A program made the position numbers and the translations under genes. A stretch of 64,000 nucleotides of DNA from Pseudocitrobacter corydidari (GTDB lineage: Bacteria; Pseudomonadota; Gammaproteobacteria; Enterobacterales; Enterobacteriaceae). Numbering within the stretch: the first letter of the stretch is position 1; the number at the start of each line of letters is the position of its first letter. The notes beneath the pieces were generated by a model. That model was not told the origin of the DNA. It worked only from the letters and a program-made list of their open reading frames with translations, and did not search any database. Location of the stretch: positions 4,068,583 to 4,132,582 of the forward strand of contig NZ_CP087880.1 in the NCBI RefSeq assembly GCF_021172065.1, in the 5' to 3' direction. Shown here in pieces: positions 59,507-64,000 of the stretch.

Positions 59507-59938
59507 GGCACATTCGGCCTGACGCTGTCTGTTCAGGCCGTTGCTTCTCACCCCGTTTAGCTCTGTTTCCATCAACCATACCGAAAGTGCTTTCGCGAAC
59601 TGGCGCTGATTGATATAGCGCACCACAGCGGAAGCGGCAAATGTCTCGGGGCCTAAACTGAGTGCCAGCGATATTAACGCATCATATTGAATCTGAACCA
59701 GCGGCACTTCTATTTCGCGCGCCAGTACGCGCTCGCAGGCGTAAATATCCAGCTGCAATAACGCGTCGGCCTGTGGCTGGCTAAGCGGCGTAACGAATGC
59801 CTCACTCCCCTGAATCAAATGACCATAGCCTACGACCCACAGATGACATTCATCCTGATAGGGCTCGGCAGAAAATCCCTGACATTGTTTAATAAACGCT
59901 AACCCCTCCGGGCTGAGGCGCAGGGCTGTATTAGGCAT
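59462..59938 (-). CDS. T4-lysozyme-like (GH24) protein lacking two catalytic residues
   Basis: A 158-residue protein of the phage-type lysozyme fold, with no signal peptide or holin neighbour. It reads LSPEGLAFIKQCQGFSAEPYQDECHLWVVGYGHLIQG at residues 8-44. T4 lysozyme uses Glu11, Asp20 and Thr26, spaced 9 and 6; here the aligned residues are Gln20, Asp29 and Val35 with exactly the same spacing. So the acid and the Thr are replaced and normal muramidase action is not expected. The WxVGYGH motif is kept. The stop overlaps yhjB by 45 bp tail to tail, and the gene is divergent from the STY4199-type gene. It could be a domesticated peptidoglycan-binding protein. Reading frame is intact and codon use looks native. 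Confidence 0.72.
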   Translation of the reverse strand: MPNTALRLSPEGLAFIKQCQGFSAEPYQDECHLWVVGYGHLIQGSEAFVTPLSQPQADALLQLDIYACERVLAREIEVPLVQIQYDALISLALSLGPETFAASAVVRYINQRQFAKALSVWLMETELNGVRSNGLNRQRQAECALFRTDLGREFMRAE

Positions 59939-60243
59939 TTTTCTTCCTCACTCAGATAGTTAACGAGTGTAGAGGATGTGATTGCGCACGGCTATTCGCC
60001 AGATGGCCTGGGTAAATCCGGTGTGTGGCGAGAATATATTCCGCCGTTCGTTAATTTCGCTGCAACAATAAAAGTACAGGCCAACCGTTTGCGGGAAAGT
60101 CGTGAGAACGATCGAGTTTTACGGTCGTGCTGGCGCGGCGGCCTTTTAATTTTTAGGGTTTCGTATATGTTGTATCGGCCAAAAAACAAAAATAAACCTT
60201 ACTAATCTTCAGGTTACTTTCCTTCTGTGGGTTAAGGACGTGA
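59939..60243. other. 305-bp region between divergent lysozyme-like and STY4199-like genes
   Basis: Contains probable promoters for both genes. The right half is AT-rich (TATGTTGTATCGGCC, then an A-run near 60181-60192) and ends in AAGGACGTGA before the ATG. No convincing gene; small frames inside have no recognisable ribosome-binding site. Confidence 0.5.
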
Positions 60244-61824
60244 ATGATGCCTACTCCATCGCATCAATTATTTGAACATTGCCTTGGTGTGATCCGCCAG
60301 GCGTCTGTGGAGATCCTTAATCTGCTCGACATGCGTGTCGGAGAAGGTAAGGATCCTCGTTGGTTTCTGGAGCAACTGGATCAGGCCCGGCTGAATCTTG
60401 GCGGCTGGGCGAGCGTGGCGAAAAAGCTGAACCTCAATGATGCCGAGCTGAGCGAGTTCACCCTGCAACTTCGCCATTTACAGAAACTGGTACCGCACTA
60501 TGAGCGCGGGCAACCCATCACCGAGGATCAGCTGATTGCTGCGGCGCGAATGGTGGCCGCGCTTGAGCTGATGCGTCGCCGTCAGCCGTTGCTGGTCTTT
60601 GAGAGCGACTCTGATGCGGATGCCGAGCAGCTGGAAGCCCTGGCGCTGCGGCAGCTGCGTATGATCCAGCTGATGCTGATCGCTCTTATTCGTCAGGCCT
60701 GGCCCGATACCACCCGTTTGCACAATCACCTCAAACTCCAGTTTGGCGCGGACTGCGTGCGGGGCTGGCTCTCGCGCAGCAAAGAGGGCGATATTCTCAG
60801 CGGCATGCAGTTCAGCGAGCTGGCGCTACTGGTGGTGGATAAAAAAGAGTTTTCGCGCCACTACGCTTCGCTTTTCCACAGCCCGACCCTGCTGACCTTC
60901 CATACGGATCCTCGTCTGACGCTGCATGCTTTTCTGGATGATATCCGCCTGATGCGCAAGGCGGTGGTCAGCCAGCGGACCGTGTCTTCCACCGCTTTTC
61001 TGCTGCTGGATATCTATGCCCGGCAGATTGCCACGCCGATTCAGCGCGCGTTTGAGCAGGGCAGGACGTTGGTGAATCCGGCCAGTCTGATGGCGACAGA
61101 CGGTAACGTGGTGCAGCATTTCTGGGATGAGCAACGCGATTTTGCCCGGCTTAACGGTGCGGATGATCAGCCTGTCCATGACTCTATTGAACGTACTCGT
61201 AAAAAATCAGCGCGCACGGTGGAAGCGCGGGATAAATTAATCTCCTCGGGGCTGTGGGCCGCCGTGGGCCTGATGGTACTGGCGATGGTTGTTGGTGGAT
61301 TCTGGATGTTCAATACGCCACCTGAAGCGCCAACGGCCAGCGCATCGACAACGCCTGCGGCGGGAATCGAAGCGCCGTCGCGCGCGTCACCGCGAGAACA
61401 GCTGGCGAATCGCGGTATTAATTGGGATATCAATGGATTGCGTTCGGCTATCGATCGTAACGACGTTGAGGTGGTGCAGCTTTTCATGCGCGGCGGAATG
61501 GAGTGGCAGCTCGCCTGGACGGAGCAGGCACTGTCGGCGCAGCACGATGAGGTGATTGCTTTGCTGCTGCGTTATCGCCTGCAAATGGATGAACCAAAAC
61601 CCTGTCGGCGCTTTATCACCGCCCTGAGCCACGCACTGGCGGGCGGTGAAGCGCTCACATCGTCAAGAAGAGATCTTTTGCAGGCGTTTTGCACCCGCCC
61701 CGCCGTGGTGGAACGTCAACGACGGGAAGTGGATAACGCCCGCCGACGCGTGAAGGCTGAGCCGACGACATACAATAAGCGATGGCTGGACGTACAGCGC
61801 GAGATTTACGCCGTGATTAAATAG
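60244..61824 (+). CDS. STY4199-type protein with cytoplasmic HEPN-like region, one membrane span and ankyrin-like repeats
   Basis: A 526-residue protein that I link to the family NCBI names STY4199 (HEPN domain-containing), from memory. Residues 1-330 are soluble and helix-rich; a single span lies at 337-356 (LWAAVGLMVLAMVVGGFWMF) followed by an Ala/Thr/Pro linker and a C-terminal part with ankyrin-like patterns (GLRSAIDRNDVEVVQLFMRGG and HDEVIALLLRYRLQM, residues ~398-446). A candidate HEPN-type R-x6-H (RHYASLFH, about 205-212) is visible, but whether it is the catalytic motif I cannot tell. No toxin-antitoxin partner is adjacent. The gene lies between yhjB and treF where E. coli K-12 has none. 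Function unknown. Confidence 0.65.
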   Translation: MMPTPSHQLFEHCLGVIRQASVEILNLLDMRVGEGKDPRWFLEQLDQARLNLGGWASVAKKLNLNDAELSEFTLQLRHLQKLVPHYERGQPITEDQLIAAARMVAALELMRRRQPLLVFESDSDADAEQLEALALRQLRMIQLMLIALIRQAWPDTTRLHNHLKLQFGADCVRGWLSRSKEGDILSGMQFSELALLVVDKKEFSRHYASLFHSPTLLTFHTDPRLTLHAFLDDIRLMRKAVVSQRTVSSTAFLLLDIYARQIATPIQRAFEQGRTLVNPASLMATDGNVVQHFWDEQRDFARLNGADDQPVHDSIERTRKKSARTVEARDKLISSGLWAAVGLMVLAMVVGGFWMFNTPPEAPTASASTTPAAGIEAPSRASPREQLANRGINWDINGLRSAIDRNDVEVVQLFMRGGMEWQLAWTEQALSAQHDEVIALLLRYRLQMDEPKPCRRFITALSHALAGGEALTSSRRDLLQAFCTRPAVVERQRREVDNARRRVKAEPTTYNKRWLDVQREIYAVIK

Positions 61825-61837
61825 CCGGTTTTGAGCC

Positions 61838-62048
61838 ATTGTAGGCCGGGCAAGTGTAGCGCCCCCGGCAGGTGCGGTGAATGTGCCTGATGGCGCTTCG
61901 CTTATCAGGCCTACGGGTTATGAGCAATTGTAGGCCGGGCAAGCGCAGCGCCCCCGGCATGTGCGGTGGATGTGCCTGATGGCGCTTCGCTTATCAGGCC
62001 TACGGTTTTGTGCCATTGTAGGCCGGGCAAGCGCAGCGCCCCCGGCTT
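61838..62048. repeat. BIME array of five REP units in ~89-bp period
   Basis: TTGTAGGCCGGGCAAG starts at 61839, 61928 and 62017 in plus orientation, alternating with minus-orientation units (GCCTGATGGCGCTTCGCTTA and onward, about 61886-61914 and 61975-62003). The array fills the gap between the convergent STY4199-type gene and treF and ends 4 bp before the treF stop. Confidence 0.92.
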
Positions 62049-62051
62049 CTG

Positions 62052-63701
62052 TTAAGGCTCGCCGTACAAACCAATCAAACGGCGTACCACGCCGTTGGTC
62101 CAGCCGAAACCATCCTGTAACGGATACTCCCCGCCGCCCCCTTCGCGCGGCGTGCCTTCGGCGATGTGATACTTCTCAATCAGCTTATGGTGGTCGCGAT
62201 AGAAATGATTCACCGTCTCCAGCCAGTTGTGGGCGATTTCGTTGCCCAGCACGTCGTGGCCGTAGAGCTTGAATCCCTGAATCGCCATCCACTGTAGCGG
62301 GGCCCAGCCGTTCGGGTAATCCCACTGCTCGCCGCTTTCATACTCTGTCGCCAGAATGCCGCGTGGCGTGAGCAACCGGGCGCGGACGGCAAGCGCCAGC
62401 CGGTCTGCCTGTTCATGCGTCGCCATGCCGACATACAATGGCACGACGCTGGCGGCGGAGAACAGCGCCTGTTGCTCGCGACGCCAGTCGTAATCGCGGA
62501 ACAGACCATTTTCTTCATCCCACAGATAACGCGTCACCGCTGCACGGCGTGCGCTGGCTTTCTGCTTAAACAGCGCCTGCGTCTCTTTATCGCCCTTCAA
62601 ACCGGAAAGATTAGCGATGGTGTTTTCCAGTTTGAACAGAAAAGCGTTCAAATCGATGGGAATAAACTGGGTGGTACGTATGCTCGCCAGTCGCGACGTA
62701 TCGCGCAGCCAGCGTGAGGAATAGTCCCAACCGGATGCCGCCCCGGCGCGCAGGTCGCGATACACCTCATTGGGCGGACGACCTGAGTGCTGCGCCGTTT
62801 CGACATCCTCAATCCATGACTCATCACGCGGCGTGTCGCGATCGTCCCAGTAACGGTTGAGCAATGAACCGTCCGGCATGCGCACCACGTGGCGATAGGC
62901 CTGATTGGGAATGAGCGAATCCGCGCCATCCATCCAGAAGCTGTACTCCATCTTCAGATGGTCGAGATAACGTTTCGCGCCGCGCACGCCATCCTCTTCA
63001 AACAGCTCCACCATCAGAGCAAACACCGGCGGCTGCGAGCGGCTGAGATAATAGGTGCGGTTGCCGTTAGGAATATGCCCGTAGCGCTCAATCATCCACG
63101 CAAAGTTATCGGCCATGCATTTCAGCAGGTCTTCCCGACCGCTCTCCGCCAGGCCAAGCATGGTGAAGTAGGAGTCCCAGTAGTAGGTCTCACTAAAGCG
63201 CCCGCCGGGCACGATATAGGACTGCGGCAGCGCCAATAGCGACGAACCGGGAATATGATCCTGCGGCTCGCGAGTCAATACCGGCCAGAGCGTGTCGATG
63301 TGCTCCTTCAGGGATTTATCCGGGTCCGAAACGTACTCGCTGTCGCGCAGTTCCGGCGGCCAGAAGTTCTCTTCCACAAAGCGGCGCAGGTCAAAACCCG
63401 GTTTGCGCTTGATGCGACGATAGTGGATAAGAATATCCAGCGGATCTTTTTTCGGCGCGCAGTCAGGAAACGTTTTGCTATCGCTAAAAATGCGTGCGCG
63501 CTGAACGTTTTCAAACAGTTCCAGATAACGATCGGCTGGCGTTAAGGCATCGGAGGCGGGCAGCCCCTCGATGACTTCCGGCTCCGGTTCGGCATCGAGC
63601 ATTTCATCCAGTTTTAATTCGTACGGATCCGCTTCGTAGCACAGCTCGACATCAATGGCTAAGGCCTCGGACTCTTCGTTACGTATTTTCTGGTTGAACA
63701 T
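62052..63701 (-). CDS. treF: Cytoplasmic trehalase TreF
   Basis: A 549-residue GH37 trehalase that splits trehalose to two glucose in the cytoplasm. Family signatures are PGGRFSETYYWDSYFTMLGL (signature 1) and EQWDYPNGWAPLQW (signature 2); the catalytic acid Asp lies in GAASGWDYSSRW and the base Glu in the C-terminal EGGGGEYPLQDGFGWTNGV stretch. There is no signal peptide, which separates it from periplasmic TreA. I start at 63701 (MFNQKI), aligned with E. coli MLNQKI; a GTG 12 bases earlier next to GGAGG is also possible. It is stress-induced (RpoS) in E. coli. Confidence 0.95.
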   Translation of the reverse strand: MFNQKIRNEESEALAIDVELCYEADPYELKLDEMLDAEPEPEVIEGLPASDALTPADRYLELFENVQRARIFSDSKTFPDCAPKKDPLDILIHYRRIKRKPGFDLRRFVEENFWPPELRDSEYVSDPDKSLKEHIDTLWPVLTREPQDHIPGSSLLALPQSYIVPGGRFSETYYWDSYFTMLGLAESGREDLLKCMADNFAWMIERYGHIPNGNRTYYLSRSQPPVFALMVELFEEDGVRGAKRYLDHLKMEYSFWMDGADSLIPNQAYRHVVRMPDGSLLNRYWDDRDTPRDESWIEDVETAQHSGRPPNEVYRDLRAGAASGWDYSSRWLRDTSRLASIRTTQFIPIDLNAFLFKLENTIANLSGLKGDKETQALFKQKASARRAAVTRYLWDEENGLFRDYDWRREQQALFSAASVVPLYVGMATHEQADRLALAVRARLLTPRGILATEYESGEQWDYPNGWAPLQWMAIQGFKLYGHDVLGNEIAHNWLETVNHFYRDHHKLIEKYHIAEGTPREGGGGEYPLQDGFGWTNGVVRRLIGLYGEP

Positions 63702-63873
63702 AGCGCAGGTCACCTCCGGTGAGCGTCGTTTTACATCCCGGTTTTATCCGGCCACTTATAAAGCGTAGACATTCGCTTCGGTTACGGGTGAGCAAAGCGT
63801 GCGGAAGATCACACTTCCTGGCGGGGTGACAAGAAGAAATTTTTTCAGGTTTTTGAAAAATAATAAAAAATTG

Positions 63874-63904
63874 AAATCCCGGTTTTCACCGTCGCCGGGA
63901 TTTT
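63874..63904 (-). terminator. Terminator of the YjiK-like gene
   Basis: On the minus strand AAAATCCCGG / CCGGGATTT stem with a 12-base loop is followed by TCAATTTTTTATTATTTTTC. It lies 25 bp after the stop of the partial gene. Confidence 0.88.
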
Positions 63905-63928
63905 CAGAACAATCGATTGTAACGGGTT

Positions 63929-64000
63929 TTAACGCGGGCTGAATTTATAAAACAGATTCGGTTCGCTGACGATGTAAAGACTACCCGTGCCGTCGGTGGC
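63929..64000 (-). CDS. C-terminal end of a YjiK/SdiA-regulated-type protein (partial)
   Basis: The minus-strand frame is open to the window edge and ends in TGSLYIVSEPNLFYKFSPR, 23 residues visible. The motif YIVSEPNLFYKF is the typical C-terminus of the SdiA-regulated (YjiK) family, predicted exported beta-propeller-like proteins. The gene starts beyond the window. In E. coli the next gene after treF would be yhjA, so this is a departure in gene order. Identification from so short a tail is tentative. Confidence 0.6.
   Translation of the reverse strand, partial: ATDGTGSLYIVSEPNLFYKFSPR

Noticed and set aside
59462..59938. Prophage remnant indicated by the lysozyme-like gene
   Set aside because: No holin, spanin, tail or integrase genes lie nearby and neighbours are core genes; two catalytic residues are replaced.

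Overview
This window is chromosomal DNA from a member of the Enterobacteriaceae. It follows the E. coli/Salmonella gene order from glyS to treF (E. coli: glyS-hokA-cspA-yiaG-yiaF-ghrB-yiaD-bisC-yiaC-tag-yhjY-yhjX-eptB-proK-dpp-ldrD-bcs-pdeK-dctA-yhjJ-kdgK-pdeH-yhjG-yhjE-yhjD-yhjC-yhjB-treF). Protein similarity is high but not identical to E. coli, and several accessory genes are inserted, so I infer an Enterobacter/Lelliottia/Citrobacter-like species. I cannot name the species from sequence alone. Coding density is high and I see no insertion sequence, prophage, CRISPR array or frameshifted gene.

Region 1 (1-5500): the end of glyS, then three intact tandem copies of the HokA toxin gene on an exact 540-bp period, cspA with its cold-box leader, yiaG, an aromatic-acid transporter (PcaK type) preceded by two Pca-regulator-like boxes, and the lipoprotein gene yiaF. 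Region 2 (5500-10900): a 2-ketogluconate utilisation operon, ptxS-kguE-kguK-kguT-ghrB, with a PtxS-type palindrome in front of kguE; ghrB, which stands alone in E. coli, is here the last gene of the cluster. Region 3 (10900-19900): yiaD, bisC, tag-yiaC, an ERIC element, yhjY, yhjX with a YpdB-type tandem operator, eptB, and proK followed by 167-bp repeats that duplicate the tRNA 3' end and terminator. Region 4 (19900-23600): an accessory module of a LacI-type regulator, an 18-bp perfect palindrome, an aryl-sulfate sulfotransferase-like protein and an NCS2 nucleobase permease.

Region 5 (24000-34000): dppABCDF, the small toxin gene ldrD, and bcsGFE on the minus strand. Region 6 (33900-46700): bcsRQABZC, the E. 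coli-type cellulose synthase operon, with the c-di-GMP phosphodiesterase-family gene pdeK behind it. Region 7 (46850-58540): dctA, the inactive M16 peptidase homologue yhjJ, kdgK, pdeH behind a clear FliA promoter, yhjG, yhjE, yhjD, and a LysR regulator divergent from a short-chain dehydrogenase. Region 8 (58540-64000): yhjB, a T4-lysozyme-like protein lacking two catalytic residues, a membrane-anchored protein of the STY4199 type, a BIME repeat array, treF, and the end of a YjiK-like gene.

Functionally the window combines c-di-GMP signalling and cellulose (bcs, pdeK, pdeH), uptake and breakdown of sugar acids, peptides and C4-dicarboxylates (kgu, kdgK, dpp, dctA), envelope modification (eptB, yhjD, yhjG) and two kinds of type I toxin-antitoxin locus (hokA x3, ldrD). 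No wholly new defence or mobile system is evident. The least explained parts are the sulfotransferase/permease module, the lysozyme-like and STY4199-like pair, the proK repeats and the orphan pcaK with its regulator boxes.
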